Shown here piece by piece: positions 1 through 11,424 of a DNA stretch of 64,000 bases. The notes beneath the pieces are model-generated. The model was not told where the DNA came from. It did not search any database and saw only the letters and a program-made list of their open reading frames with translations. The position numbers were made by a program, and so were the translations under genes. This DNA comes from Arthrobacter sp. B2a2-09 (lineage in GTDB: Bacteria > Actinomycetota > Actinomycetes > Actinomycetales > Micrococcaceae): positions 372,001 through 436,000 of the forward strand of contig NZ_JAMXIC010000001.1 of assembly GCF_027587375.1 (NCBI RefSeq), read 5' to 3'. The first letter of the stretch is position 1, and each line of letters starts with the position of its first letter.

Positions 1-2
1 CC

Positions 3-1028
3 GTCGTCGGGCGCTTTGAGGCGACCGCGGGAGCGATTATCGTGACCACCGGCGGAATCGGCGGGAACCATGCCACGGTACGGAGGCAATGGCCCGACGG
101 TAGCGCGCCGGAACACCTGCTGAGCGGTGTACCCGCATCCGTCGACGGCGAGTTCCTTGCGGCTGCTGCAGCCGCCGGCGGAAGGCTCATCAATGGCGAC
201 CGCATGTGGCACTACCCCGAAGGCATCCACAACCACTCCCCCGTGTGGCCTTTGCACGGCATCCGGATACTGCCCGGTCCGTCGTCGCTGTGGATTGACG
301 CGACAGGACAGCAGTTGCCCGCCCCGTTGTTTCCTGGCTTCGACTCGCTGGGCGCCCTCAGGCATATCCTGGCGAGCGGACACGGACATTCCTGGTTCGT
401 GTGCAACCGCACCATCGCGCTGAAGGAATTCGCCCTCTCAGGCTCGGAACAGAACCCGGACCTCACTGACAAGGACATCAGTCTCCTGGTTTCAAGGCTC
501 AATCCCGGCACCGATTCTCCATTGCGCCTCTTCCTGGACCGTGGCGTGGATTTCCTGCAAGCCGCAACGGCCGCCGAGCTCGCTGCGAAAATGAACTCGC
601 TGACAGGTTCAGCGCTGATAGATCCCGGCCGGCTCGCTTCACTCATCCACGGCCGGGACCTCCAAGTGGCGAGCGGGTTGGGCAAGGATCCACAACTCGC
701 CGCGATCCGGGCGGCCCGGCGTTTCGCCACCGACAAGATCATGCGCGTGGCCCCTCCGCACCGGCTCACCGACCCGAAACACGGTCCACTCCTGGCTGTC
801 CGGCTCTCCGTCCTGACGCGCAAGAGCCTCGGCGGACTTCAAACAGATCTTCGTTCACGCGTCGTGGACGAGTCCGGAGTTCCCATCGCGGGCTTGTATG
901 CGGCGGGCGAGGCTGCCGGCTTCGGCGGCGGAGGAATCCATGGCTACCGGGCATTGGAAGGAACGTTCCTTGGCGGGTGCCTGTTCTCCGGTCGCGCAGC
1001 CGGGCGCGATGCCGCGGCGAGTGTCTAA
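3..1028 (+). CDS. FAD-binding dehydrogenase, 5' truncated by window edge
   Basis: The frame is open from base 3, so the gene starts outside the window; the GTG at 42 is internal. The upstream codons read into a glycine-rich stretch (TTGGIGGNHATVR, coded 42-80) typical of fumarate reductase/3-ketosteroid-dehydrogenase flavoproteins. The C-terminal motif GLYAAGEAAGFGGGGIHG (coded about 891-945) is the usual FAD-contacting segment of this superfamily. The substrate cannot be told: steroid 1-dehydrogenase-like and generic FAD-binding dehydrogenase are both possible. It ends 9 bp before the first alpha/beta hydrolase on the same strand, so the three genes may be co-transcribed. Family assignment is firm; the reaction is not. 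Confidence 0.85.
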   Translation, partial: VVGRFEATAGAIIVTTGGIGGNHATVRRQWPDGSAPEHLLSGVPASVDGEFLAAAAAAGGRLINGDRMWHYPEGIHNHSPVWPLHGIRILPGPSSLWIDATGQQLPAPLFPGFDSLGALRHILASGHGHSWFVCNRTIALKEFALSGSEQNPDLTDKDISLLVSRLNPGTDSPLRLFLDRGVDFLQAATAAELAAKMNSLTGSALIDPGRLASLIHGRDLQVASGLGKDPQLAAIRAARRFATDKIMRVAPPHRLTDPKHGPLLAVRLSVLTRKSLGGLQTDLRSRVVDESGVPIAGLYAAGEAAGFGGGGIHGYRALEGTFLGGCLFSGRAAGRDAAASV

Positions 1029-1037
1029 GCTGTTCCC

Positions 1038-2084
1038 ATGGAGTGGCAGACCGATATCCTCGGTGCGGACTTCGAAAGTTGCGCATTCGAGGCCGCCGGG
1101 CCTGATGGAGTTGTCCGGCGCGCAACGCTGGTCCGTCATGTCCCACGCCAGGGCGCGGGCAGCCCAGGTGGTTCTACCCCGTCGGCCAACCGGTCGGTCC
1201 TGTTCCTGCACGGATGGAGCGATTACTTTTTCAATGTCGCCCTGGCGGAGTTTTGGACGGGACAGGGCTTCCATTTCTACGCGTTGGACATGCACAACCA
1301 TGGCCGCAGCCTGCAAGCGGACAGGCCTGGCGGTTACGTTGAGCACCTCAACGACTACGACGCCGAAATCAGCAAAGCCATCGATATGATCCGATCGGCG
1401 GATCAGCTAGGTCAGGGGCCCGGCTCGTTGACCCTCATGGGGCATTCCACCGGGGGCCTCGTGGCCGCTTTGTGGGCCAGTGGCCACCCCGGCTCTGTCC
1501 AGTTCCTCGTACTCAATAGCCCGTGGCTTGAAATGCACGGAAGTTCCGTAGTCCGTCGCGCCGCGCAGACCATGGTGAAGCCGCTCGCACGGTTCCGGCC
1601 CACGACAATCCTGCGCTTGCCCGAACGCGGCTTCTATTACCGCAGCATCAGCAGCTCGGCCGAAGGCGAATGGCTCCTCGATGACAAATACCGCCCACCC
1701 TTGGCCTTCCCCATGCGGGCCGGTTGGCTCAGCGCGGTCCTCAGCGGCCACACGAGGGTAGCCCGCGGGCTGAGAATAGACATCCCGATCCTGGTCCTGA
1801 TTTCCGGAGCGAGCGCCAACGGCATGATCTGGCAGGAATCCATGCGGCATTCGGACGCCGTCCTGGACGTCAACACGATGGCCGTCCGTGCCATGACCCT
1901 TGGCCGGACCGTCACCCTGGAACGGGTGGATGGCGGCCTGCACGATGTATTCCTGTCGGCCGGTCCGGTGCGCGCCGATGCCTATGACAGGCTTGCGCGT
2001 TGGATTCACGGGTACATCACCAATGGGACGGGGACAGAACCACCGGCAGGCCACGAGTTTGGACAATCGGGGGAAATGCCATGA
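1038..2084 (+). CDS. alpha/beta hydrolase (serine hydrolase, lysophospholipase-like), first of tandem pair
   Basis: The 348-aa protein has an alpha/beta hydrolase fold. LFLHGWSDYF is the oxyanion-hole strand, GHSTGG gives nucleophile Ser137, and GGLHDVF near the end gives the likely catalytic His302. There is no signal peptide, so it is predicted cytoplasmic. It resembles the serine aminopeptidase/monoglyceride lipase group, but the substrate is unknown. The stop overlaps the next start (ATGA at 2081-2084), which suggests translational coupling. The next protein is a diverged copy with shared blocks such as LNSPWLE, FPxRAGW and LHDVFLS, so the pair arose by tandem duplication. The start is the ATG 9 bp after the upstream stop; no strong Shine-Dalgarno is visible. 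Confidence 0.88.
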   Translation: MEWQTDILGADFESCAFEAAGPDGVVRRATLVRHVPRQGAGSPGGSTPSANRSVLFLHGWSDYFFNVALAEFWTGQGFHFYALDMHNHGRSLQADRPGGYVEHLNDYDAEISKAIDMIRSADQLGQGPGSLTLMGHSTGGLVAALWASGHPGSVQFLVLNSPWLEMHGSSVVRRAAQTMVKPLARFRPTTILRLPERGFYYRSISSSAEGEWLLDDKYRPPLAFPMRAGWLSAVLSGHTRVARGLRIDIPILVLISGASANGMIWQESMRHSDAVLDVNTMAVRAMTLGRTVTLERVDGGLHDVFLSAGPVRADAYDRLARWIHGYITNGTGTEPPAGHEFGQSGEMP

Positions 2085-3154
2085 CCACTGAGTTGGGCTT
2101 GCCGGTATGGCAACGGGACTTTCTGGGCGGTGGATTCGAGGCCTTGGAACTGGAACTTCCACCCGACGAAGAGGGGCCGGTCTGCGCTACCCTCGTCCGA
2201 CATGTCCGCCCGGTGGCCGCACAGTCCGTGCCGCACGGACTTCTGGATGCCTTGACGGCATTCACTCGACGCCGACGCCGGAGCGACGTTCCCGCCACCC
2301 AGGGGCCACCGAGGGTGGTGCTGTATCTCCACGGCTGGGCCGACTACTTCATGCAGACGGAACTGGCCGAGTTCCTGGGCGCCTCCGGGTTCCGTTTCTA
2401 TGCCCTTGACCTGCGCAAGTTCGGGCGGAGCCTGCGGCCGGGCCAGACTCCCGGCTACACCACGGACCTGTCTGTCTATGACGAAGACCTCGACGCCGCC
2501 CTGCATGCCATCCACCAGGATATTGCTGAGCTGACGGGTAGCGCGGAGGCACCTACCGTCCACATGCTGGCCCATTCCCTGGGCGGCCTGATCGCGGCGC
2601 TCTGGGCTGACCGGAATCCGGGCCGCATAGCCACCCTGACGTTGAATTCTCCGTGGCTTGAGCTCCAAGGCAGCAGCCTGATCCGCAGCATCGCGATGCA
2701 CGTGGTGGAGCCGTTTGCACGCACCGACCCCAAGCGACCTTTCCGTTTCCCGGAGATGCCGGCCTACTGGGAAAGCGTGAGCAACTTGGCCCACGGCGAA
2801 TGGACCCTTGATCCGGAATGGAGGCCGCGAGCTTCCTTCCCGATCCGGGCAGGGTGGACAAAAGCAGTCCTGGCGGGCCACGCCGCCGTCGAACGCAAAC
2901 TCAATATCGACGCACCGGTGCTCGTGCTGCTTTCCGGCCGGACACGCATCCAAGCTGAGTGGACCGCGGAGCTTATGCGCGTCGACGCCGTGATCGACGT
3001 CGAACAGACGGCTCGCCGAGCCCTGGGCCTCGGGCGCCGGACGGCGGTATTCCGCTATCCGGGTGCGCTTCACGATGTGTTCCTGTCGAGGCGTACGGTC
3101 CGGCAGCAGGCCTACAGGGACGTGGCTATCTGGTTGGCTTCCTATCCGGACTGA
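2081..3154 (+). CDS. alpha/beta hydrolase, second of tandem pair
   Basis: The 357-aa protein is a paralogue of the preceding one. LYLHGWADYF precedes the nucleophile motif AHSLGG (Ser166), and GALHDVFLS carries the probable catalytic His331. I chose the ATG at 2081, which overlaps the previous stop, over an in-frame upstream start at 2000 that would give a long overlap and 27 residues absent from the paralogue. It has an extra Arg-rich loop (RRRRRSD, around residues 61-70) not seen in the first copy. It is convergent with uppS, with 38 bp between the stops. It is an esterase or lipase by family; the substrate is not predictable from sequence. Confidence 0.87.
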   Translation: MTTELGLPVWQRDFLGGGFEALELELPPDEEGPVCATLVRHVRPVAAQSVPHGLLDALTAFTRRRRRSDVPATQGPPRVVLYLHGWADYFMQTELAEFLGASGFRFYALDLRKFGRSLRPGQTPGYTTDLSVYDEDLDAALHAIHQDIAELTGSAEAPTVHMLAHSLGGLIAALWADRNPGRIATLTLNSPWLELQGSSLIRSIAMHVVEPFARTDPKRPFRFPEMPAYWESVSNLAHGEWTLDPEWRPRASFPIRAGWTKAVLAGHAAVERKLNIDAPVLVLLSGRTRIQAEWTAELMRVDAVIDVEQTARRALGLGRRTAVFRYPGALHDVFLSRRTVRQQAYRDVAIWLASYPD

Positions 3155-3192
3155 GCGTTTCGCGGCACGCTTGTGCCAATTTGGTGCCGCGC

Positions 3193-4011
3193 TCAGCGGG
3201 GTGCCGCAGCGTCTACGGCGCCTCCGTAGCGGCGGTCGCGTTTCGCATAGATCTCGACGGCGTCCCACAAAGTCCTGCGGTCGACGTCGGGCCACAGCGT
3301 ATCCATGAAAACGAATTCCGCGTAGGCGGATTGCCACAAGAGGAAGTTCGAGAGCCGCTGCTCACCAGAGCTCCGCAGGAACAGGTCCACATCCGGAAGA
3401 TCCGGTTCATCGAGGTACTTCTGGATGGTCTTCTCGGTGACGGCGCCGGGCTTGAGGCGGCCATCAGCAACATCCTGGGCAATCGCCGCCACGGCATCGG
3501 CGATCTCGGCGCGGCCGCCGTAGTTAACACACATGGTCAAGGTGCACGTGTCGTTGCCGCGCGTGTACTCCTCGGCTTCCTCCAGCTCCTTGATGACGGA
3601 ACCCCACAGCTTGGGCCGCCGCCCTGCCCAGCGAATCCGCACTCCCCATTCATCGAGCTGGTTGCGCTGTCGACGTAGCACGTCCTTGTTAAATCCCATG
3701 AGAAAGCGCACTTCTTCAGGAGAACGGCGCCAGTTTTCGGTGGAGAAAGCGTAGACACTGACGTACTTGATGCCTAGTTCGATCGCACCTGCCATCACAT
3801 CCAGCAGGGCCGGCTCCCCGGCCTTGTGACCCTCGATGCGCGGCAGGCCTCGTTGGTTCGCCCAGCGGCCGTTACCATCCATGACGATTGCCACGTGCCG
3901 CGGTACCAGTTCGGCAGGGATGGCTGGCGGCCTGGCGCCTGAGGGATGTTGGTAGGGGGCCCTCACCGGAGTGGTCCGCGCCGTTGCCGTCTTCTTTTTT
4001 CCCAGTGCCAC
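3193..4011 (-). CDS. uppS: isoprenyl transferase (polyprenyl diphosphate synthase)
   Basis: The 272-aa cis-prenyltransferase extends an allylic diphosphate with isopentenyl diphosphate to make the polyprenyl carrier lipid for cell-wall synthesis. The signature [17 protein letters not shown] carries the catalytic/Mg-binding Asp45, and [18 protein letters not shown] is the C-terminal substrate-binding motif. The N-terminal 35 residues are a variable basic/proline extension, as is common in actinobacterial homologues. Its start is 2 bp after the recO stop, and both genes read left, so recO and uppS are co-transcribed. Chain length (undecaprenyl or decaprenyl) cannot be decided from sequence. uppS next to recO is a conserved actinobacterial arrangement. 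Confidence 0.95.
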   Translation of the reverse strand: MALGKKKTATARTTPVRAPYQHPSGARPPAIPAELVPRHVAIVMDGNGRWANQRGLPRIEGHKAGEPALLDVMAGAIELGIKYVSVYAFSTENWRRSPEEVRFLMGFNKDVLRRQRNQLDEWGVRIRWAGRRPKLWGSVIKELEEAEEYTRGNDTCTLTMCVNYGGRAEIADAVAAIAQDVADGRLKPGAVTEKTIQKYLDEPDLPDVDLFLRSSGEQRLSNFLLWQSAYAEFVFMDTLWPDVDRRTLWDAVEIYAKRDRRYGGAVDAAAPR

Positions 4012-4013
4012 TT

Positions 4014-4787
4014 TCAGCTTCGCTCCACATGTTTGAGGGACTTCAATGCTCGTTCAAGATGCCATTGCAGGTAACTCGCCACCAATCCGGCGGCCTCGCG
4101 GCGATGCAGGCTTTCGGACATATCCGCAGTAGCCCAGTCCCCAGTCAGCAGCGCGCCCAGCAAAACGACGGTTTCGGGAGCGGGTGCCGGCGAACCAGGC
4201 GGGCGGCAGTCGTTGCAGATCATTCCGCCCAAGGGAGCGGAGAAAGCTGTGTGCGGACCGCTCGCCCCGCAGCGGGCGCAATCCGTGAAACTGGGCGCCC
4301 ACCCGCCGGTTGCCAAAGCGCGGAGCAGGTAGGAGTCAAGAATGAGTTCCGGCGGGTGATCGGAACGGCTCAACGCGGCAAGCGCCCCGACGAGCAGGTT
4401 GTATTGGGCGGTTCCCGAATCGGCGTCGGCGTCCGTCAACTTTTCTGCCGTTTCCGTCATGGCAGCAGCGACGGTGTACCGGGAGTAATCGGCGGCGATC
4501 GCGCTCCCGTAGGCTCCCTTGGCGACAGCCTGGGTGACAATGTCCAGCGTGCGGCCGGAAACGAGTTGCAGGTCCGCCACCATGAACGGCTCCAGCCGGG
4601 CCCCGAACCTGCTGCTAGTCCGTCGGACGCCTTTGGCAACTGCCCTTACTTGTCCGTGGTGCTTTGTCAGCAGGGTGATGATGCGATCCGCTTCACCCAG
4701 CTTGTGGGTCCGCAGCACTACGGCATCGTCCCGATAGGACCGCGCTGCAAACGAAGAAGGATTGGCCACAGTTAATCTTCGCACCAC
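4014..4787 (-). CDS. recO: DNA repair protein RecO
   Basis: The 257-aa RecO works with RecF/RecR to load RecA at gaps and to anneal DNA. The N-terminal OB-fold block [20 protein letters not shown] is characteristic. A zinc-binding cluster CARCG...CNDC lies in the second half. The GTG at 4787 has a GAGAAGG Shine-Dalgarno 6 bp upstream. An in-frame GTG at 4769 (giving [15 protein letters not shown]) also has a GAAGA element and would give 251 aa, so the exact start is open. It is coupled to uppS downstream and separated from leuA upstream by a strong hairpin. Confidence 0.94.
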   Translation of the reverse strand: MVRRLTVANPSSFAARSYRDDAVVLRTHKLGEADRIITLLTKHHGQVRAVAKGVRRTSSRFGARLEPFMVADLQLVSGRTLDIVTQAVAKGAYGSAIAADYSRYTVAAAMTETAEKLTDADADSGTAQYNLLVGALAALSRSDHPPELILDSYLLRALATGGWAPSFTDCARCGASGPHTAFSAPLGGMICNDCRPPGSPAPAPETVVLLGALLTGDWATADMSESLHRREAAGLVASYLQWHLERALKSLKHVERS

Positions 4788-4812
4788 ACCGGGCCTTCTC
4801 GGGTCCGGCGAA

Positions 4813-4846
4813 GCCGTGCGGCGCCGTGTTGACGGCGCCGCACGGC
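4813..4846 (-). terminator. hairpin between leuA and recO
   Basis: A perfect 13-bp inverted repeat (arms 4813-4825 and 4834-4846, 8-nt loop) lies just after the leuA stop. There is no T-run beyond a TT, so it is a hairpin-type actinobacterial terminator or an mRNA 3'-end stabiliser. Confidence 0.6.
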
Positions 4847-4852
4847 AAATGG

Positions 4853-6728
<1,876 letters not shown>

Positions 6729-6843
6729 CATTTCACAGTAACACGGGTGCGTATGATGACAATGCAATACCAGAAGCAACGTCCACTATGCAGACGCGGG
6801 AACGGTAATGAGCCGGCTCCGCTCGTCGTCCGAAGGAGTTCTT

Positions 6844-8796
6844 GTGCCACAGTCGGGGATCACACTGTCCAACATCGATGAAAGCGTTAGGCCGCAGGAC
6901 GACCTTTACCAGCACGTCAATGGGGCGTGGCTGAAATCGACGGTCATCCCTGACGACCGCCCGCTTGAGGGAACGTTCACCGCGCTGCGGGATGGCGCTG
7001 AACTGGCAGTCAAGGCGATCATCGAGGAAGCTGCCGCAAAGGGCGAGGAGGCCAGCGGCATCGAACGCAAAGTAGGCGAGCTCTACAACAGCTTCATGGA
7101 CGAGGATGCCACCGAGGCCAAGGGGATGGAACCTATCCGCGCACGGCTCGCGGAGGTCTTTGCCACTGCTTCGCCGGCCGAAGTGGTTGCCCTGACCGGA
7201 CGGCTGTTCCGCTCGGATGTTTCCGGCCTCTTCTCCATCTATCCTGCTCCCGACGCCGGGAACCCGGACCGGGTCCTGCTGTACATCGGCCAGGGCGGCC
7301 TAGGCCTTCCCGACGAGTCCTACTACCGGGACGAAAAGTTCGAAGCTATTGTCAGCGCCTATGCGAAATACGTCGCCAAACTCTTCGGCTTGGCAGGCAT
7401 TCCCGACGCCGACGGTGCCGGCGCGCGCGTTGTCGCCCTTGAAAAAGCCCTTGCCTCGCACCACTGGGACAATGTCACCCTTCGCGATCCGCAGAAGACC
7501 TACAACCTCAAGACTGCGGAGGAGGGCCGTGAACTGTTCCCGTACCTTGACGCATGGTTCGATTCGGCCCGGATTGAGGGAGACAAAGTCACCGAGCTGG
7601 TGGTAAGCACTCCTGATTTCTTCACCGGTGCCTCCGCCCTTGTCGAGTCCGAGTCTCTTGCCACGTGGCAAGAGTGGCTGGCCCTGCGTGTCCTCAATGC
7701 TGCCGCCCCCTATCTTTCGTCGGCGTTCGTGGACGCAAATTTCGATTTCTACGGCACCACCCTGAGTGGCACTCCACAGAACAAGGACCGCTGGAAGCGC
7801 GGCGTCGCCGTCGTCGAAGCCGCCCTTGGCGAGGCGGTAGGCCAGATCTACGTGGAGCGCCACTTCCCCGAGGGTTACAAGGCCAGGATGCAGACGCTGG
7901 TTGCCAAACTGATTGAGGCTTATCGCCAAAGCATCACAGCGCTCGACTGGATGGGCGAGGACACTAAGGCGGAAGCGCTGAAAAAGCTTGAGGCCTTCCG
8001 GCCCAAGATTGGTTTCCCGGACAAGTGGATAGACTATTCCGCCGTCGACATTGACCCGACTGACCTTTTGGGGAACGTCGAGAGGGCGCACAACGCCGAC
8101 GTCGACCGCCACCTCGATGAGATCGGCAAGCCGGTCGATCTCGACAAGTGGCTCATGACCCCGCAGACCGTCAACGCGTATTACCACCCGATGTTGAACG
8201 AGATTGTCTTCCCTGCTGCCATCCTGCAACCCCCTTTCTTCACGGCGGAGGCTGACGATGCGGTCAACTACGGGGGCATCGGCGCCATCATCGGCCACGA
8301 AATCGGCCATGGCTTCGACGACCAAGGCTCCCAGTTCGATGGAAGCGGAGCGCTGCGGAATTGGTGGAGCGAGGAAGACCGCAAGGCTTTTGAAGGACTG
8401 GCGGCGAAGCTCGTGGCCCAATTTGATGCTCTTGCCCCCTATGCCGCTCCGGAGCACAAGGTCAACGGGAAGCTCACGCTCGGCGAAAACATCGGCGATC
8501 TGGGTGGGCTGACCATCGCCTACAAGGCTTACCTCCTGAGCCTTGACGGTGCGGAACCGCCCGTTCTTGAAGGCCTTAGCGGTCAGCAACGCTTCTTCAT
8601 GTCCTGGGCTGCCGGCTGGCGCCAGGTCATCCGTCCTGAGGAAGCCATCCGGCGCGTCGCTACGGACCCGCACTCCCCCAACGAGTTCCGGACCAATGCC
8701 ATCGCCAAGAACCTGGACTCGTTCCATGAGGCGTTCGCCGTGGAAACCGGGGACGGGATGTGGCTGTCGCCGGAGGACCGCGTCAGTATCTGGTAG
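6844..8796 (+). CDS. M13 family zinc metallopeptidase (neprilysin/PepO-like)
   Basis: The 650-aa endopeptidase belongs to the M13 family. The zinc motif HEIGH has its first His at residue 485 and Glu486 as the general base. GENIGDLGG supplies the third zinc ligand Glu and the conserved Asp. VNAYYHPMLNEIVFPAAIL is the M13 substrate-binding signature. Total length matches soluble PepO-type enzymes, and there is no signal peptide or membrane anchor, so a cytoplasmic location is predicted. I chose GTG 6844, preceded by AAGGAG at 6 bp, rather than the ATG 12 codons upstream at 6808. It is divergent from leuA and convergent with the LCP gene; the stops are 13 bp apart. The natural substrate is unknown. 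Confidence 0.93.
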   Translation: MPQSGITLSNIDESVRPQDDLYQHVNGAWLKSTVIPDDRPLEGTFTALRDGAELAVKAIIEEAAAKGEEASGIERKVGELYNSFMDEDATEAKGMEPIRARLAEVFATASPAEVVALTGRLFRSDVSGLFSIYPAPDAGNPDRVLLYIGQGGLGLPDESYYRDEKFEAIVSAYAKYVAKLFGLAGIPDADGAGARVVALEKALASHHWDNVTLRDPQKTYNLKTAEEGRELFPYLDAWFDSARIEGDKVTELVVSTPDFFTGASALVESESLATWQEWLALRVLNAAAPYLSSAFVDANFDFYGTTLSGTPQNKDRWKRGVAVVEAALGEAVGQIYVERHFPEGYKARMQTLVAKLIEAYRQSITALDWMGEDTKAEALKKLEAFRPKIGFPDKWIDYSAVDIDPTDLLGNVERAHNADVDRHLDEIGKPVDLDKWLMTPQTVNAYYHPMLNEIVFPAAILQPPFFTAEADDAVNYGGIGAIIGHEIGHGFDDQGSQFDGSGALRNWWSEEDRKAFEGLAAKLVAQFDALAPYAAPEHKVNGKLTLGENIGDLGGLTIAYKAYLLSLDGAEPPVLEGLSGQQRFFMSWAAGWRQVIRPEEAIRRVATDPHSPNEFRTNAIAKNLDSFHEAFAVETGDGMWLSPEDRVSIW

Positions 8797-8809
8797 CTAG
8801 CAGCAACAG

Positions 8810-10387
8810 CTACCTCGCGATGAGTGCCGGGTTGACCGCCTGGCATTTCACGTCGCCTGCTGTCTGCTTGACGACGTCGGACGGTACGGAGGCAACTCCG
8901 TACTTGGTCCCGGAATCGAAGTCACTGCCGATGTAGACCTGGACTCCGACAACACCGTTGGATGGTTCGATTTGCGAGGCCGGGATTCCCAAGAGACTCG
9001 CGACATCCGGCGCAACGTCGGCATAGCCGGCCCCGTAGTAGACAACGGTCTTGGGGACAGTGGCCGCAAGGAAGTGTGCGGATTTCGTGAATCCGCCGCC
9101 AACCAAAGCGGCGGCGACCTCCTGGCCGCGGGATGCGATGCCTGTTCCGTCGGCAACGGTCACTGGCTGAAGGGCTTTGTCATAGGCGGGAACAGCGGGA
9201 GCGCTCGGCGTTGACGCCGCGCCGCTGGACGGGGCGCCCGATGCCGCAGGCGAGGGACTGGCCGATGGAGCGGCCGTGGCCCCCGGGGTGGTCAGGTCCA
9301 GGTTCGCGCGCATGGCGGCAAACAGCTGAGTGGCCTGCGGTTGAACCAATTCGAGCCTGTTGGGGTCGACGGCGGCTGGCTGGGTGGGAACCGAAACGAA
9401 CGCGACCTTGGACAAGTCAACGTCCTTGAGGCGGCTCCCGATGGTCAGGAGGGACTGGACGGACGCCAGGCCCTCATCCACGGTCAGGTTCTTTGTCACA
9501 GCATCGGCGATGGACAGCAGGCTCTGCGGATTGCTCAACGTGCCGTCAGACTTGATCTTCCGGGTCAGCGAAGAGAGGAATCCCTGTTGCGCCTGGATGC
9601 GGCCGAGGTCACTTCCATCGCCAAAACCGTGACGGGTCCGAAGGAAAGACAGGGCCTGCTCCCCCTGGACTTTCGACGTGCCCTTGGGGAGCCGGAGTCC
9701 GGAGTCGGGGTCGTAGACCGCATCGCTGACGCACACGTCAACTCCGCCTACGGCGTTGGACAGCTCCTTGACGGCGTTGAAGTCGGCCATCATGAAGTGA
9801 TCGATTTGCAGTCCCGTGAGCTTGTTCACTGTGTCTACGGCGCAACCGATCCCGGCTTCTGCCATGGCCGAGTTGATCATGACGTTGGAATGGGGCTGAT
9901 AGACGGTATTCGTTTTGGGATCAGTGCATGCCGGGACATTCACGAGGAGATCGCGGGGAAAGCTGGTGAGGCTCACTCTCTTGTTGTCCGCTGAAATGTC
10001 CAGCAGCATCATGACATCTGACTGGCCATAGCCTGTGGAGTCCTGCGCCGAACCGTATTGCGAGTTCTTCCCGTCGCGCGTGTCCGATCCGAGGATGAGG
10101 ATCTGCAAGCGGTCGGTGGCATCGTTTGCGGCGGCCTCGGTTCTGGGTGCGCCCGCCGACAAAGGTGCTTTGCTGATGTTCGACTGCAAGCGGATAACCC
10201 AGTAGGCGGCGAAGGCGACACCGGCAACCAATAGGACAGACACCGTCGCTGCGCTGATCTTGAGCCAGAGTGGGAGCCTCTTCGGAGCATTCATGTGGCG
10301 GGGGGTGCCGGGCGCTTCCCCGTGGCGTGCAGCGCCGCGGGGACCAACGGCGCCGGGCTCCTGTACGCGTGCATCGCGACGTCGCAC
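8810..10387 (-). CDS. LytR-CpsA-Psr (LCP) family glycopolymer ligase
   Basis: The 525-aa membrane-anchored protein has an Arg-rich cytoplasmic N-terminus, one transmembrane helix at about residues 43-65, the extracellular LCP catalytic domain (about 90-245), a Pro/Ala/Ser-rich linker (about 350-395) and a C-terminal LytR_C domain (about 400-510). LCP enzymes transfer undecaprenyl-linked glycopolymers to peptidoglycan (or arabinogalactan-like acceptors) outside the cell. The LCP core shows ILILGSDTRDG, SFPRDLLVNVP and LSFLRTRHGFGDGSDLGR, which holds the conserved Arg residues. The GTG at 10387 has AGGAAAGG about 12 bp upstream; an alternative ATG at 10294 would remove 31 residues. It is often annotated as a LytR transcriptional regulator, but the domain make-up argues for an enzyme. 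Confidence 0.92.
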   Translation of the reverse strand: MRRRDARVQEPGAVGPRGAARHGEAPGTPRHMNAPKRLPLWLKISAATVSVLLVAGVAFAAYWVIRLQSNISKAPLSAGAPRTEAAANDATDRLQILILGSDTRDGKNSQYGSAQDSTGYGQSDVMMLLDISADNKRVSLTSFPRDLLVNVPACTDPKTNTVYQPHSNVMINSAMAEAGIGCAVDTVNKLTGLQIDHFMMADFNAVKELSNAVGGVDVCVSDAVYDPDSGLRLPKGTSKVQGEQALSFLRTRHGFGDGSDLGRIQAQQGFLSSLTRKIKSDGTLSNPQSLLSIADAVTKNLTVDEGLASVQSLLTIGSRLKDVDLSKVAFVSVPTQPAAVDPNRLELVQPQATQLFAAMRANLDLTTPGATAAPSASPSPAASGAPSSGAASTPSAPAVPAYDKALQPVTVADGTGIASRGQEVAAALVGGGFTKSAHFLAATVPKTVVYYGAGYADVAPDVASLLGIPASQIEPSNGVVGVQVYIGSDFDSGTKYGVASVPSDVVKQTAGDVKCQAVNPALIAR

Positions 10388-10461
10388 TACTCGCTCAACC
10401 TTTCCTCGGAAAATGGGATTCGGACCATTTTACGGGCCCAATCTGGGAAATTCCCCAGCGG

Positions 10462-11424
10462 TTAGAATCCCAGCTTCACGAGTTGCTTCGGATCGCGTTG
10501 CCAGTCCTTGGCCACTTTCACGTGCAGGTCGAGGTAGATCTTGGTTCCCAAGAGGGCCTCAATCCCCTTGCGGGCGTTCGTTCCGACCTCGCGCAGCCGG
10601 CTTCCGGCCTTGCCGATGATGATGGCCTTCTGGGACGGGCGCTCAACGTACAGGTTGACCCGCACGTCCAGGAGCGGGTTGTCTTCGGAGCGCCCTTCAC
10701 GGGGCAGGATTTCCTCCACCACCACGGCCAGGGAGTGCGGAAGTTCGTCGCGGACGCCCTCCAAAGCTGCTTCCCGGATAAGTTCGGCCACCATGACAGC
10801 CTCCGGTTCATCCGTGAGTTCACCATCCGGGTAGAGCGGCGGAGAAGGAGGCATGTGCCCGATGAGGACGTCGGCAACCGTGCTGACCTGGAAGCCGTCG
10901 GTCGCTGAGACCGGAACGATATCAGCCCAGCCTTGTTCGCCGAGGACCTCGCGGCCCAACGCAGCGACAGCCAGGAGCTGCTCGGTCAAAGCCTGACGGT
11001 CCACCAGGTCGGTTTTGGTGACAAGCGCGATGATGGGCTTGCGTCCGACGGCGGCGAGCTGGGCAGCAATGTACTTGTCGCCCGGACCGATCTTCTCGTT
11101 GGCGGGCAAGCAAAAGCCAATGGCATCCACTTCGGAGAGGGTGTCCGCGACGAGATCGTTGAGCCTCTTGCCAAGAAGGGTGCGCGGGCGGTGCAGGCCC
11201 GGAGTGTCCACGAGGATGAGTTGGGCGTCCTCCCGATGGACAATGCCGCGGATCGTGTGCCTCGTGGTCTGCGGCTTTGCCGAGGTGATGGCCACCTTCT
11301 GGCCAACCAAAGCGTTGGTGAGGGTGGACTTGCCGGCATTGGGACGGCCCACAAGAACCGAGAAACCTGCGTGGAAGCCGCCGAAGTCCTGATCGGCGTC
11401 GAACTTCTTATTGTGCTTGCTCAC
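10462..11424 (-). CDS. era: GTPase Era
   Basis: The 320-aa ribosome-assembly GTPase binds the 3' end of 16S rRNA. The G1 motif GRPNAGKS is at residues 26-33, DTPGLHRP is G3 and TKTD is G4. The C-terminal KH domain contains the RNA-binding GxxG-type segment IIGKAGSRLREVG. I placed the start at GTG 11424, which has GGGAG 6 bp upstream and overlaps the preceding gene by 17 bp. The longer frame to 11505 would run deep into that gene. It is the last gene of a phoH-ybeY-CNNM/CBS-era operon, a standard bacterial arrangement linking rRNA processing factors. Confidence 0.96.
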   Translation of the reverse strand: MSKHNKKFDADQDFGGFHAGFSVLVGRPNAGKSTLTNALVGQKVAITSAKPQTTRHTIRGIVHREDAQLILVDTPGLHRPRTLLGKRLNDLVADTLSEVDAIGFCLPANEKIGPGDKYIAAQLAAVGRKPIIALVTKTDLVDRQALTEQLLAVAALGREVLGEQGWADIVPVSATDGFQVSTVADVLIGHMPPSPPLYPDGELTDEPEAVMVAELIREAALEGVRDELPHSLAVVVEEILPREGRSEDNPLLDVRVNLYVERPSQKAIIIGKAGSRLREVGTNARKGIEALLGTKIYLDLHVKVAKDWQRDPKQLVKLGF

